NCBI GenBank assembly: GCA_017860455.1
Contig: JAGDMF010000011.1
Coordinates: 1 to 64,000 of the forward strand
Origin: Bacteroidota bacterium
Lineage (GTDB): Bacteria > Bacteroidota > Bacteroidia > Bacteroidales > WCHB1-69
Length of the DNA stretch: 64,000 bases
Direction of reading: 5' to 3'
Below are positions 17,214 through 26,619 of this stretch, in pieces; position 1 is the stretch's first letter; each line of letters opens with the position of its first letter. A model generated the notes under the pieces. That model ran no database searches and was not told the DNA's origin. It saw only the letters and a list, made by a program, of their open reading frames with translations. The translations under genes and the position numbers were made by a program.

Positions 17214-17711
17214 TTATTTAATTCCTAATTTTGCTTTTACGTAAGGGGTAATATCTTCTCCACCAGAATACAATAAAATTTGGGTATCGAAAATATAAGT
17301 GAATCCTTTTTCCTTACAAACATCATCAATAGCTTTTTGTAAAGCATCTTGGTAAGGTTTTAAAAGTTTTGTTTGTTGTTCTTCAATATCAGCTTGAACA
17401 TCAGTTTGAAAAGTTACAATTCTGTTTTTCAAAGCTAAAATTTCATCCTCTTTTACTTTTCTAACAGCAGTAGTTAAAATTCCTGCATTTTGATTTAAGT
17501 AATCCATCTTTGTTTGATACTCATCCATCATGGATTGATACATCTCTTGCATTTGCATTTGATAATTTTCCATTTTAATTTTAAGAGAATCGATCCCTGG
17601 CATCATTTTCATCACCTCTTGTGAATTAATATGTCCATATTTTCCTTGTGCATTTGCAGTAATGGTTCCAACAAAAATCAGTACCAAAACCATTAAAAAA
17701 GTCTTTTTCAT
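17214..17711 (-). CDS. OmpH/Skp family periplasmic chaperone (second copy)
   Basis: This 165-aa protein has a signal peptide (TFLMVLVLIFVGTITANAQG), then KYGHINSQEVMKMMPGIDSLKIKMENYQMQMQEMY and the C-terminal GFTYIFDTQILLYSGGEDITPYVKAKLGIK. The head and arm layout matches Skp/OmpH. It closely resembles the following copy (both have GHI near the N-terminus, a PG-D turn, and EDI-P-VK at the end), so the two probably arose by duplication. Confidence 0.88.
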   Translation of the reverse strand: MKKTFLMVLVLIFVGTITANAQGKYGHINSQEVMKMMPGIDSLKIKMENYQMQMQEMYQSMMDEYQTKMDYLNQNAGILTTAVRKVKEDEILALKNRIVTFQTDVQADIEEQQTKLLKPYQDALQKAIDDVCKEKGFTYIFDTQILLYSGGEDITPYVKAKLGIK

Positions 17712-17744
17712 AAATTTCTAAAAATTGTTTTTATATATTAATAA

Positions 17745-18266
17745 TTATTTAGTCGGGGTAATTCCTAATTTTTCCAAAATGGCATCGTTAATATCAAATT
17801 TGGTATCGGCGTATACAATGGTCATGGAACCGGAAACATCAAACACGAAAGCATACCCTTTTTCTTTAGCATACTCTTCGATAGCTGAAAAAACTTTGTC
17901 TTGAATAGGTTTTACCAATTCTTCCCTTTTTTTGAATAGGTCACCATCTTTGCCAAAACGTTTTTTTTGTAGATTTTTTGCATCTTGTTCAGCTGCAATG
18001 ATCATATCTTCTCTATTTTTCTTAAGGTTTTCAGGCAATGTGATAACTTCAACCTGAAAGCTTTTGTATAGGGAATCAATACTTTTAAATTTGACTTCTA
18101 TCTCTTTTTGCCATATAGCAGCAATTCTGTCCAATTCAGCTTTTGCTTCTTTATATTCCGGTACATTACCTAAAATATACTCAGAATCAATATAAGCATA
18201 CTTTTGAGAAAAAGCGGGTAATGAGATTAAAATCATCACCAATGTAATTAAAATGTTTCTTTTCAT
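17745..18266 (-). CDS. OmpH/Skp family periplasmic chaperone (first copy)
   Basis: This 173-aa protein has a signal peptide (ILITLVMILISLPAFSQ), then KYAYIDSEYILGNVPEYKEAKAELDRIA. A long helical part is followed by GYAFVFDVSGSMTIVYADTKFDINDAILEKLG. It is closer to the standard Skp sequence than the two downstream copies. It follows bamA by about 56 bp, as in most Gram-negative bacteria, and fits the outer-membrane assembly pathway. Confidence 0.9.
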   Translation of the reverse strand: MKRNILITLVMILISLPAFSQKYAYIDSEYILGNVPEYKEAKAELDRIAAIWQKEIEVKFKSIDSLYKSFQVEVITLPENLKKNREDMIIAAEQDAKNLQKKRFGKDGDLFKKREELVKPIQDKVFSAIEEYAKEKGYAFVFDVSGSMTIVYADTKFDINDAILEKLGITPTK

Positions 18267-18322
18267 AGCGTTTATGTTTTAATTTTCTTAATTAGACAAT
18301 AAAAACCTCAATTTGTTAAATG

Positions 18323-20950
18323 TTAATCTATGGATTGGTTAATTGAGATATGGAAGTGACCTTTGTTGGCAGTTGGCTGTCCTTGAATTGGATCAAAACC
18401 GTATCCCCAGTCAAAACCAAGTAACCCAAACATTGGTAAGAATATTCTGACACCAACGCCGGCAGATTTGTATAAGTTAAATGGAGAATATTGTCGTGGA
18501 TCCAACCATGCTTTACCGGCTTCAGCAAAAGCTAAAAGATAGATGGTTGCACTTGGATTTAAAGTTATAGGATATCTGATTTCTGCGGTAAATTTATTGA
18601 AAATAGTACCTCCAACAGTAGATCCGTTCACTTGAGGAGTCAAAGCACTTTCATTTAAATAACCACGCATACCGATGATCTCTCTTCCATCTAATGCCCA
18701 GGTTGATAATCCATCACCCCCTAAATAAAAACGATCAAATGGAGCTGGGCCTATCCCATTGTTGTAATGTCCCATAAATCCGGTTTTAAAACGGATATTT
18801 AATACTAAATTCTCAACAATTTTAGTGTACCAGATCAAATTGAATTTGAATTTATACAACTCTAACCATTTGTATTTTTCCTGATCAGATAAATGGGAGT
18901 AATCTTTATTGGTAAAAAGGGAGTAAGGAGGTGTAATCTGGAAAGAAAACAATATATCAGAACCTTCACGAGGATAAATAGGAGCATTTACAGAGCTTCT
19001 TCCAATATTTAATGTATAACTTAAATTATTGGCATACCCATTAGAGAATACGAAGTATGAGCCATAATTTTGAACATCAAAACGTTGAAATTGGAGAGTG
19101 TGAGAGATGTTAAAATAATCATCCGGCCATTTTAGTTTTTTAGCATAGGAAGCGGAGATTCCTAAAACTTTAAGACCCCTGTAACTTGCATCAGAACTTA
19201 ACAATCCATTGGCTTGTACCTGATAAGTAAACGAAGTAGTTAAAGAGTTTGGTTTTTTACCACCCACCCAAGGTTCGGTGAAAGAAAAAACATAGTATTG
19301 GTAATATTTTTGAGTAATTGATGCTTTGAGAGCTAATCTTTGACCATCTCCACCGGGAACGGGAGTCCAGGCCTCTTTTTTAAACATTTTTTTGAAAGAG
19401 AAATTATTAAATGTAACACCGGCACTAAGAATAAGCCCAATAGATTGCCCACTATACCCTAATGATAATTCCAATTGATCAGAAGAAGCTTCTTCCACTT
19501 GATACACCAAGTCAACGGTTCCATCCGCTTCATTAGGTTTTGGAATCACATTCATGGTTTCCTGATTAAAATAACCTAAAGAGAGGAGTACTTGTTGCGT
19601 TCTTATTAAATCGGCTCTGTTGAATAATTGTCCGGGAAGTGTTGTAACTTCTCTTAAAATAACATTATCACTGGTTTTAGTATTTCCTGAAATGGAGATT
19701 TTGTTATACACTGCTTGTCTTCCTTCTCTGACTCTGATCTCAATATCAATAGAGTCATTTTCAATTAGTACTTCAACAGGCATAGCATTAAAAAACAGAT
19801 ATCCATCATTCATATATAAAGAGCTGATATCGTTTCCACTTTCATTAGCAGTAAGGTTTTTCATCAATAAAGATTGATTGTAAATATCCCCTTTTGATAT
19901 GTTTAACAGTTGATATAAGAGATCAGATTTGTATTTGGTATTCCCGGCAAAAGTGATATTTCTAAAATGGTATTTTGAGCCTTCATTCACAAAAAGGAAA
20001 ATATTTACTTTTCCTTTGGAAAAAACAACAGAATCTCTTTCAATATAAGCATCTCTATATCCGTAATCATTATATTTATTGATTAAATTGATTTTATCCT
20101 GTTCGTAACTCTCTTTAATAAATTTAGAAGATTTGGTAAGTCTGATATTGACGCGATCTGCAAAATAATCTTCTAAGTGTTCTAATAAATCTTTAGATTT
20201 GTAGTATTCAGGATGTTTTATAAAGTAGGCGATAACGGTATCTGCTCTAAAGAATGGCATGATTTTAGTCATCTCTTTGGTTTCTTCCATTGCTTTTTTT
20301 AACTTACCTGGAGATACTTCTCCGGAGTTTCCGACAAGATAAATTTTATCAATTTTAACTTTTTTATCTTTATTAATATCAAAAAGAAGATTAACACCAC
20401 GGCTAATTTTTTCATCCTTAAGTTCTTCAACATTAACAGAACAGTTGTAATATCCTTTGTCTACATAATACTTTGTGATAATATTAACACATGTTCTTTT
20501 CATATTTTCGTTCACGATATTTCCTTGTGCAATTTTAATCAAGTCCCGTAAATCGGAATCTTCAGATTGTTTTGTTCCACGAAATCCAAATGAAACCAAA
20601 CGGGATCTTTCAACTACATTTATATTAAAAAATATAAGATCATTTACAACATTAGTCACAGAGATATCAACATCTTCATAAAGACCGGTACTCCATATTC
20701 TTTTCACTGATCTGGAGATTAAATCACCAGGAACTTCAATAAGATCACCAACGGCAAAAAGTAAAAGACGATTATCAAAAGTAGAAGAACCGGTAGAAGT
20801 GATTCCCCCTACTTCATATCTTTTGGTAACAGATAGATCAATAATTGGTTTTTGATTACCTGATGGGGGATCGGTTTGACCTAAGCTTACAAAAGTAGAA
20901 AGGCAAAAGAGCGAAATTAAAAATAGTGCTTTAAATAGGTGTTTCGTCAT
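18323..20950 (-). CDS. bamA: Outer membrane protein assembly factor BamA
   Basis: This 875-aa protein has a signal peptide (ALFLISLFCLSTFVSLGQ). POTRA repeats fill the first half (for example EVGGITSTGSSTFDNRLLL, VKIDKIYLVGNSGEVSPGKL, YHFRNITFAGNTKYKSDLLY, YNKISISGNTKTSDNVILRE). A C-terminal 16-strand barrel carries the GRSSVNAPIYPREGSD and FDRFYLGGDG segments typical of BamA. It folds and inserts outer-membrane beta-barrel proteins. It is preceded by uppS and followed by the Skp genes. No truncation is seen. Confidence 0.95.
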   Translation of the reverse strand: MTKHLFKALFLISLFCLSTFVSLGQTDPPSGNQKPIIDLSVTKRYEVGGITSTGSSTFDNRLLLFAVGDLIEVPGDLISRSVKRIWSTGLYEDVDISVTNVVNDLIFFNINVVERSRLVSFGFRGTKQSEDSDLRDLIKIAQGNIVNENMKRTCVNIITKYYVDKGYYNCSVNVEELKDEKISRGVNLLFDINKDKKVKIDKIYLVGNSGEVSPGKLKKAMEETKEMTKIMPFFRADTVIAYFIKHPEYYKSKDLLEHLEDYFADRVNIRLTKSSKFIKESYEQDKINLINKYNDYGYRDAYIERDSVVFSKGKVNIFLFVNEGSKYHFRNITFAGNTKYKSDLLYQLLNISKGDIYNQSLLMKNLTANESGNDISSLYMNDGYLFFNAMPVEVLIENDSIDIEIRVREGRQAVYNKISISGNTKTSDNVILREVTTLPGQLFNRADLIRTQQVLLSLGYFNQETMNVIPKPNEADGTVDLVYQVEEASSDQLELSLGYSGQSIGLILSAGVTFNNFSFKKMFKKEAWTPVPGGDGQRLALKASITQKYYQYYVFSFTEPWVGGKKPNSLTTSFTYQVQANGLLSSDASYRGLKVLGISASYAKKLKWPDDYFNISHTLQFQRFDVQNYGSYFVFSNGYANNLSYTLNIGRSSVNAPIYPREGSDILFSFQITPPYSLFTNKDYSHLSDQEKYKWLELYKFKFNLIWYTKIVENLVLNIRFKTGFMGHYNNGIGPAPFDRFYLGGDGLSTWALDGREIIGMRGYLNESALTPQVNGSTVGGTIFNKFTAEIRYPITLNPSATIYLLAFAEAGKAWLDPRQYSPFNLYKSAGVGVRIFLPMFGLLGFDWGYGFDPIQGQPTANKGHFHISINQSID

Positions 20951-20985
20951 TTATTTTTGATATTAACTGCAAAAATAGTAAAAAA

Positions 20986-21726
20986 TCATTGATTAATAAG
21001 TTGTTCAGATGTTTTTCCAAAGCGTCTTTCTCTATTTTGAAAATCAGAGATGATATTCCAGAGATCCTCTTTTCTAAAGTCGGGCCAAAGGATTGGAGAA
21101 AAGAACAGTTCAGTATAAGAGATTTGCCAGAGTAGGAAGTTACTAACCCGTTCCTCTTTTCCTGTTCTGATTAAAATGTCAGGATCAGGAATTTGAGCGG
21201 TATATAATTTATTTTGAATGGTTTGTTCAGTAATCTGATCAGCTTGTAGGGTTCCATTTTCTACTTCAGAAGCAATTTTTTTTACTGCTTCCAAAATCTC
21301 TTTACGAGAGCTATAGCTTAATGCAAGCACTAAAGTGAGCCCTGTATTATCTTTGGTATAATCAAGAGCTTCATTGAGTTCTTCTTGACAATCTTCCGGT
21401 AAGGTTTCAATATCACCAATGGCCAACATTCTCACTTTATTGTTCATCAGGTTATCCAATTCGGCGCGGATACATTTTACAAAAAGGGACATTAGGGCAT
21501 TCACTTCTTCAAGAGGTCTATTCCAATTTTCAGTAGAAAAAGTATATAAAGTAAGATATTTTACACCTACTTCACCGGCACCTTCAATCACGCTACGGAC
21601 AGCCTCTACAGCATTTTGGTGGCCATAGATTCTATCCTGTCCTTTTTCGACAGCCCAACGGCCATTACCATCCATGATGATGGCAATATGAGCAGGGATT
21701 TTAGAAAGATCAATATTTGTAGCCAC
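20986..21726 (-). CDS. uppS: Isoprenyl transferase (undecaprenyl diphosphate synthase)
   Basis: This 246-aa cis-prenyltransferase makes the C55 lipid carrier for peptidoglycan and other glycans. It has HIAIIMDGNGRWA with the catalytic Asp, GHQNAVEAVRSVIEG, YLTLYTFSTENWNRP, and the C-terminal PDPDILIRTGKEERVSNFLLWQISYTELFF. The start is GTG (reading MATNIDLSK) and overlaps the DUF6089 gene by 17 bp. It is 35 bp upstream of bamA, in an envelope-biogenesis operon. Confidence 0.96.
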   Translation of the reverse strand: MATNIDLSKIPAHIAIIMDGNGRWAVEKGQDRIYGHQNAVEAVRSVIEGAGEVGVKYLTLYTFSTENWNRPLEEVNALMSLFVKCIRAELDNLMNNKVRMLAIGDIETLPEDCQEELNEALDYTKDNTGLTLVLALSYSSRKEILEAVKKIASEVENGTLQADQITEQTIQNKLYTAQIPDPDILIRTGKEERVSNFLLWQISYTELFFSPILWPDFRKEDLWNIISDFQNRERRFGKTSEQLINQ

Positions 21727-22549
21727 TATTATTCATTTTTGGTTTTAGATTGTATCTGATTCGGCAGGAAGTATCCTCATTTCCAATTTTAAAGGTTGCG
21801 GTAAAAACGGCGAAGGAGTACCAGTCTAAAGTATGAGAATTTCCCCTTTGAGTACCTGCTTCATTTTTAACTACAGAGCGATCTGCTAATTGAGCGACTA
21901 CATTTCCTTTTTGAAATTTCAAAAACTCATTATCGATATAAACGCCACTTACATCATCTAAGTAATCGGTAAAAGTGTATCTCATACCCCATTCAAGGCC
22001 AAGAGAAACATATTTTCCGGCATTAAATTTAATACCCAAACCGAAAGGGATAGCAACACTAACGAGGCTATAAGGTTCAGGTTGACCTTCTAAACCCTGA
22101 CCTTCTGTTCCTAAACTTTGTAGATCGTAATAAATTCCGTTATATTCAGCTTGAGGATTAAACGAGAAAACAGTTATTCCGGTGTAGATGTATGGAGTAA
22201 AGTGGTTTCTGGCAGGAATATTATAAAGTTCAAGAAAATTGAGTTCAACCTGAGCTGAAATTTCGGTTATGGGGGATCTGAAACTTAGGTTTCTGGAGTA
22301 GTTATTATTGGTGAGTTTATCACTTGCTTCCACTTGTGCAAACAAGATATTTGACTTAAAAGCCCATCTGGGATTAAAATTATAGCGATATATAATTCCG
22401 CCACAGGTTTGAAAATTGGGAAAAAGTGTCCTCGGATTGAGATCTCCCATATAGAAAGAGGTTCCAACCATACCACCAATTTCGGATCTTTGAGCGTTGG
22501 AAATCAATCCAAAACATACAAATGCGAATACTATGAATACTTTTTTCAT
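21710..22549 (-). CDS. DUF6089 family outer membrane beta-barrel protein
   Basis: This 279-aa protein has a signal peptide (VFIVFAFVCFGLISNAQ), then RSEIGGMVGTSFYMGDLNPRTLFPNFQTCGGIIYRYNFNPRWAFKSN, the opening of the Bacteroidetes DUF6089 family. Alternating strands with GLGIKFNAGKYVSLGLEWGMRYTFTDYLDDVSG fit a small outer-membrane barrel. It is the first gene of the uppS-bamA-skp run. Its function is not known, but the position links it to envelope assembly. A TATCTTTG box is at 22576-22569. Confidence 0.82.
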   Translation of the reverse strand: MKKVFIVFAFVCFGLISNAQRSEIGGMVGTSFYMGDLNPRTLFPNFQTCGGIIYRYNFNPRWAFKSNILFAQVEASDKLTNNNYSRNLSFRSPITEISAQVELNFLELYNIPARNHFTPYIYTGITVFSFNPQAEYNGIYYDLQSLGTEGQGLEGQPEPYSLVSVAIPFGLGIKFNAGKYVSLGLEWGMRYTFTDYLDDVSGVYIDNEFLKFQKGNVVAQLADRSVVKNEAGTQRGNSHTLDWYSFAVFTATFKIGNEDTSCRIRYNLKPKMNNSGYKY

Positions 22550-22605
22550 CCTTAATAACTTTAAGCTGCAAAGATATAAATTAACGACAATATATAGATA
22601 TTATT

Positions 22606-22646
22606 ATAATAAAAAAAGAAAGGGATTTTACTCCCTTCTTTTTATT
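22606..22646 (-). terminator. Terminator of the infC-rpmI-rplT operon
   Basis: AGAAAGGGA and TCCCTTCT form a stem around TTTTAC, with T-rich sequence on the plus side and A-rich on the other. It lies about 45 bp beyond the rplT stop. Confidence 0.6.
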
Positions 22647-22691
22647 TTGCATTAAACGTTAAATTTGAGTTTGTATTGATTAAATAAAAGA

Positions 22692-23036
22692 CTATTTTAC
22701 TAAATCAACGATAGCTTTGAAAGCTGCCGGATTGTTCATAGCGAGGTCGGCGAGGGTTTTGCGATTTAATTCGATACCCTTCTTTGCTAAGTTACCCATA
22801 AATACTGAGTAAGAGATGCCATATTCGCGAACGCCCGCATTAATACGGGTGATCCACAAACTTCTAAATGCTCTTTTTTTCGCTTTGCGATCGCGGTATG
22901 CGTATTGTTGTCCTTTTTCCCAAGTATTCTTGGCAACGGTCCAAACGTTTTTACGTTTACCGAAGTACCCTTTGGTACGATTCAAAATCTTTTTTCTTCT
23001 TGCTCTTGAAGCAACGTGATTAACTGATCTTGGCAT
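22692..23036 (-). CDS. rplT: 50S ribosomal protein L20
   Basis: This 114-aa protein has the L20 signature: [69 protein letters not shown]. It binds 23S rRNA early in large-subunit assembly. It is the last gene of infC-rpmI-rplT, 44 bp after rpmI. A possible rbs, AAAGGAGAAT, is directly upstream of its ATG. Confidence 0.98.
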   Translation of the reverse strand: MPRSVNHVASRARRKKILNRTKGYFGKRKNVWTVAKNTWEKGQQYAYRDRKAKKRAFRSLWITRINAGVREYGISYSVFMGNLAKKGIELNRKTLADLAMNNPAAFKAIVDLVK

Positions 23037-23080
23037 AAATTCTCCTTTCTTTTTTGCTGAACATAAAGTTAATAATTATT

Positions 23081-23278
23081 TTAACAAAGACCCAACATGT
23101 TTTTGATGGTTCTTTCCATGGTCTTATCTGCTATAGCACTGTATGCTAAAATACGTTTTCTTTTAGTAGATTTTTTAGTTAAGATGTGGCTATGATAAGC
23201 ATGGTGTCTTTTTACTTTACCGGTACCTGTAAGAGTAAATCTCTTTTTAGCAGCGGATTTGGTTTTCATTTTTGGCAT
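23081..23278 (-). CDS. rpmI: 50S ribosomal protein L35
   Basis: This 65-aa protein has [41 protein letters not shown], a clear L35 match at normal length. It lies between infC and rplT, the usual gene order. Confidence 0.98.
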   Translation of the reverse strand: MPKMKTKSAAKKRFTLTGTGKVKRHHAYHSHILTKKSTKRKRILAYSAIADKTMERTIKNMLGLC

Positions 23279-23324
23279 TTGAAATGTTTTAAAATGTTAA
23301 TATGATAGTGTTTAATGCAAATTT

Positions 23325-23882
23325 CTATTTTTTGGGAACAAGAATCATAATCATTCTTTTTCCTTCTAATTTAGGCATACTTTCTACTTTCCCGAAATCT
23401 TCTAAAGCTGTAGCAAATTTAAGTAAGATCAACTCTCCTTGATCTTTATAGACAATCATTCTCCCTTTAAAGAATACATCAACCTTTACTTTACATCCTT
23501 CTTTTAGGAATTTCATGGCATGATTGACTTTAAATTCAAAATCATGATCATCAGTATGGGGTCCCAATCTTATCTCTTTTATAATGATCTTTGCAGATTT
23601 TGCTTTAATCTCTTTTGATTTCTTCTTTTGTTCGTATAGGAATTTTTGGTAATCCATCACTTTACACACTGGTGGACTAGCTTGTGGTGAAATTTCAACC
23701 AGGTCAAGACCTAATTTTTCAGCAATTGCTAGAGCATCACGCAAAGTGGTGATTTGCGGTTCAAGGTTATCACCCACTACCCGAAGGGTTGGCGCCGTGA
23801 TAAATTCATTGATTTTATGAAGAGCTTCTTTCTTTTGCGGAGCTCCTCGACGTATTACCGGACGATTGAATTGCGTTGCGAT
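23325..23882 (-). CDS. infC: Translation initiation factor IF-3, AUC start
   Basis: The ORF track starts this at an internal GTG (23777), but the IF-3 reading frame continues upstream. It adds RRGAPQKKEALHKINEFI and TAPTLRVV, the conserved N-terminal region, back to ATC at 23882. An AAAGGAGA ribosome site sits 7 nt before that codon. This gives 185 aa, beginning (M)ATQFNRPVIRRG. No ATG, GTG or TTG is available in frame at the right place. Rare start codons on infC are known in other bacteria (AUU in E. coli), where IF-3 limits its own translation. The C-terminal domain has IRLGPHTDDHDFEFKVNHAMKFLKEG. Confidence 0.93.
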   Translation of the reverse strand: MATQFNRPVIRRGAPQKKEALHKINEFITAPTLRVVGDNLEPQITTLRDALAIAEKLGLDLVEISPQASPPVCKVMDYQKFLYEQKKKSKEIKAKSAKIIIKEIRLGPHTDDHDFEFKVNHAMKFLKEGCKVKVDVFFKGRMIVYKDQGELILLKFATALEDFGKVESMPKLEGKRMIMILVPKK

Positions 23883-23997
23883 ACCGATTCTCCTTTCTTT
23901 TAATTACTAATAACTTTATTTAAAATGTTTTGGGGCGCAAAAATACAAAAAAAATCAATTCAAAAATCATCAAATTTTTTTTTTTGATTCTCAAAAA

Positions 23998-24110
23998 AAA
24001 ATAGTCAATAGTCGATAGTTATGTCTTCACCTTTCACCTTTCGCCTTTCGCCCTTCGCCTTTCACCTTTCGCCCAATTATCACATTATCACATTCGCTTA
24101 TTAGCTTATT
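23998..24110. repeat. 7-bp tandem repeat, CCTTTCG/CCTTTCA type, with flanking short repeats
   Basis: About six to seven degenerate units of CCTTTCG or CCTTTCA cover 24030-24075. They are preceded by a duplicated AGTCAATAGTCGATAGT-like motif and followed by a 9-bp repeat, ATTATCACATTATCACATT. They fill most of the gap between the infC and pyrC promoters. Confidence 0.8.
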
Positions 24111-24116
24111 ATTTAG

Positions 24117-24124
24117 TATCTTTG
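24117..24124 (+). promoter_or_regulatory. -7 box upstream of dihydroorotase
   Basis: TATCTTTG, 22 bp before the ATG. I do not see a good -33 TTG at the expected distance. Confidence 0.45.
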
Positions 24125-24146
24125 CATACACAATAAATCGAAAAAT

Positions 24147-25340
24147 ATGTGGTACAAAAATATTAGATTAGTTGATGATAATCAAGACTTTATCGGTGAT
24201 ATTTGCTTTAAAAATGGAATAATAATTGCTATTGGAAAAAATATTTGTCAGGATACTGATGCTATAGATTTTAAAAGATTTTCTCAGTATGTTTTATTTC
24301 CTGCTTTTACTGATTTACATGCCCATTTCAGAGATCCGGGTTTTACTTATAAAGAGGATCTGCATTCCGGTTCACGTGCTGCACTGAAAGGTGGTTATAC
24401 TGCAGTAAATCTGATGCCCAATACAAAACCTGTTTGTAGTTCTATGGAGATTGTTCATGACGTTGAGAACCGGGCTAAAGAGATTGGTTTGATCACAGTG
24501 AATCAAACACTAAGTATGACCAAAAATTTACAAGGACAAGATTTTGAGCATCTTAAACATTTACAAAAAGGGGAAGTTTTATTCGTAACTGATGATGGTC
24601 GGGGAGTAAGTGATGATGAGGTTATGCGTGAAATATTTACCATTTGTAAAGAGAAAGATGCTGCGATTATGTGCCACGCTGAAGATCCTAAATTTAGCAA
24701 AACAGATATGAGAGTCGCTGAAAATAATATGACTTTTCGCGATATCAATCTTTTTAAAGAGATTGGCGGTCACCTTCATTTTTGCCATGTAAGCACAAAA
24801 GAAGCCATTGAAGCTATACGTAAAGCTCAAAAAGAGGGACATCATGTGACCTGTGAAGTTACACCTCACCATCTTTTTGCTACCGGATCAGAAGTGAACC
24901 ATTATCGGGTTAATCCTCCCTTCAGAGAACAGGAAGATATTGAATCATTGATACTTGCCTTAAAAGATGGCGTTGCCTGTGCTATTGCAACCGATCATGC
25001 TCCTCATACTCAGGAGGAGAAAGAAGCGGGTGCTCCCGGAATGATTGGTCTGGAACTGGCTTTTCCCCTTTGTTATACAAAATTAGTAAAAAATAATTAT
25101 CTATCATTAAATCAATTAGTTGATAAAATGTCAACCCAACCTTCACGCTTAATGCAACTGAATAAAGGAAAACTTCAAGTTGGTATGGATGCTGATTTTG
25201 CTATTTTTGATATTGAAAATGAGTTTACTGTTTTTGAAGATCTGTTTGAATCAAAATCAGTCAACTCACCTTTTATTGGTAGAAAAGTGTTTGGAAAAAT
25301 CATCCAAACTATTAGAAAAGGAATTATATTTCAATGGTAA
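24147..25340 (+). CDS. pyrC: Dihydroorotase, class I
   Basis: This 397-aa zinc amidohydrolase catalyses the third step of pyrimidine synthesis. It has the metal site DLHAHFRDPG, GGYTAVNLMPNTKPV, CHAEDP, HFCHVSTKEAIEAI, EVTPHHLF and IATDHAPHTQEEK, all in the right order for a class I enzyme. The downstream xseA starts 10 bp after its stop, so they are probably co-transcribed. Confidence 0.96.
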   Translation: MWYKNIRLVDDNQDFIGDICFKNGIIIAIGKNICQDTDAIDFKRFSQYVLFPAFTDLHAHFRDPGFTYKEDLHSGSRAALKGGYTAVNLMPNTKPVCSSMEIVHDVENRAKEIGLITVNQTLSMTKNLQGQDFEHLKHLQKGEVLFVTDDGRGVSDDEVMREIFTICKEKDAAIMCHAEDPKFSKTDMRVAENNMTFRDINLFKEIGGHLHFCHVSTKEAIEAIRKAQKEGHHVTCEVTPHHLFATGSEVNHYRVNPPFREQEDIESLILALKDGVACAIATDHAPHTQEEKEAGAPGMIGLELAFPLCYTKLVKNNYLSLNQLVDKMSTQPSRLMQLNKGKLQVGMDADFAIFDIENEFTVFEDLFESKSVNSPFIGRKVFGKIIQTIRKGIIFQW

Positions 25341-25350
25341 TTCTTAAACA

Positions 25351-26619
25351 ATGGTAAAACAAAGAGATACTTTTAATGAAAGACCTGTTTATACCCTCTC
25401 TGAGATTTCAAAGAGTATTGAAAATATTATTGCGAAAACCTACATAAAACCTTACTATATAAAAGCTGAAATTCTGAAATTAAACTATTATCCTCACTCA
25501 GGACACTGTTACCCTGAACTGGTTGAAAAGGAGAATGGAAAAATTAAAACTCAGTTAAGGGCTGTCATCTGGGCTACGCAATTTCGTGATATTAATGAAA
25601 GATTTATTAAAATCACGGGAGAACCTTTAAAAGAGGATATCGGAATTTTATGTTTGGCAACAATCGAATTTAGCTCCCAACATGGATTAAGTTTACATAT
25701 TCAGGATATTGAACCCACTTTTACATTAGGAGAATTGGTAAAAAATAGGATGGAAGTGATCCAGAAATTGAAAATGGAACACATTTTCAATGCTAATAAA
25801 CTAAAAAAACTCCCGTTAGTTCCGAAAAGAGTGGCCGTAATATCAGTTGAAACCAGTAAAGGATATAGTGATTTTATGGTCACTTTGTCTCAAAACAACT
25901 GGAATTATCGGTTTGAATGTGAACTTTTTCCTTCCATTTTACAAGGCGATAAGGCGATAATATCTATATCTTATCAATTGGATATGATTGCCAAAAGAAA
26001 AGAACAATTCGATTGTGTTGTGATTGTTCGGGGAGGTGGCGGAGATGTTGGAATGAGTTGTTATGACGACTATCAGCTGGCTTCAAAAGTAGCAACTTGC
26101 CCTATCCCGGTGATCTCAGGTATTGGCCATTCCACTAACGAAACCGTAACGGATATGGTGGCATTTGAAAATAAAATTACCCCTACAGAGGTGGCCTATT
26201 TTTTAATTCAACAATTTCATAATTTTTCAATCCAAATTGATGAACTTAAAAATCAACTTCTTAAAAAAACAGATGAGATATTGACCGATCAGGAGATCTA
26301 TTTTAACCAAATAGGTCAATTGCTGAAATACTCATCCGAAAAATGGGGTAATAAAAAAATGAAGGAAGTGGATCTGATTTCTCAAAAGATCAGATTTTAC
26401 ACATCAAAAATGATCGAAGGAGCTAAAAATAATATAATTCAGGCTGAAACAAAGGTAAAATTACTCCATCCTGAAAATGTGCTCAAAAGAGGGTACAGTA
26501 TCACTTTCTATAATGGAAAAGCGATTAAAAATCATACCGATATTCCGGAAAATGGAGAGATAACAACTCAGTTATGGAACGGAAAATTACAAAGTTTAGT
26601 AAAAAAACATGAAAAATAA
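25351..26619 (+). CDS. xseA: Exodeoxyribonuclease VII large subunit
   Basis: This 422-aa protein has an N-terminal OB-fold (YTLSEISKSIENIIAKTY...YYIKAEILKLNY), then KRVAVISVETSKGYSDF, the catalytic-core VVIVRGGGGDVGMSCYDDYQLASKVATCPIPVISGIGHSTNETVTDMVA, and a coiled-coil arm. It degrades single-stranded DNA. The small subunit XseB, often next to it, is not found here: the following gene overlaps by 11 bp and is unrelated. Confidence 0.94.
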   Translation: MVKQRDTFNERPVYTLSEISKSIENIIAKTYIKPYYIKAEILKLNYYPHSGHCYPELVEKENGKIKTQLRAVIWATQFRDINERFIKITGEPLKEDIGILCLATIEFSSQHGLSLHIQDIEPTFTLGELVKNRMEVIQKLKMEHIFNANKLKKLPLVPKRVAVISVETSKGYSDFMVTLSQNNWNYRFECELFPSILQGDKAIISISYQLDMIAKRKEQFDCVVIVRGGGGDVGMSCYDDYQLASKVATCPIPVISGIGHSTNETVTDMVAFENKITPTEVAYFLIQQFHNFSIQIDELKNQLLKKTDEILTDQEIYFNQIGQLLKYSSEKWGNKKMKEVDLISQKIRFYTSKMIEGAKNNIIQAETKVKLLHPENVLKRGYSITFYNGKAIKNHTDIPENGEITTQLWNGKLQSLVKKHEK

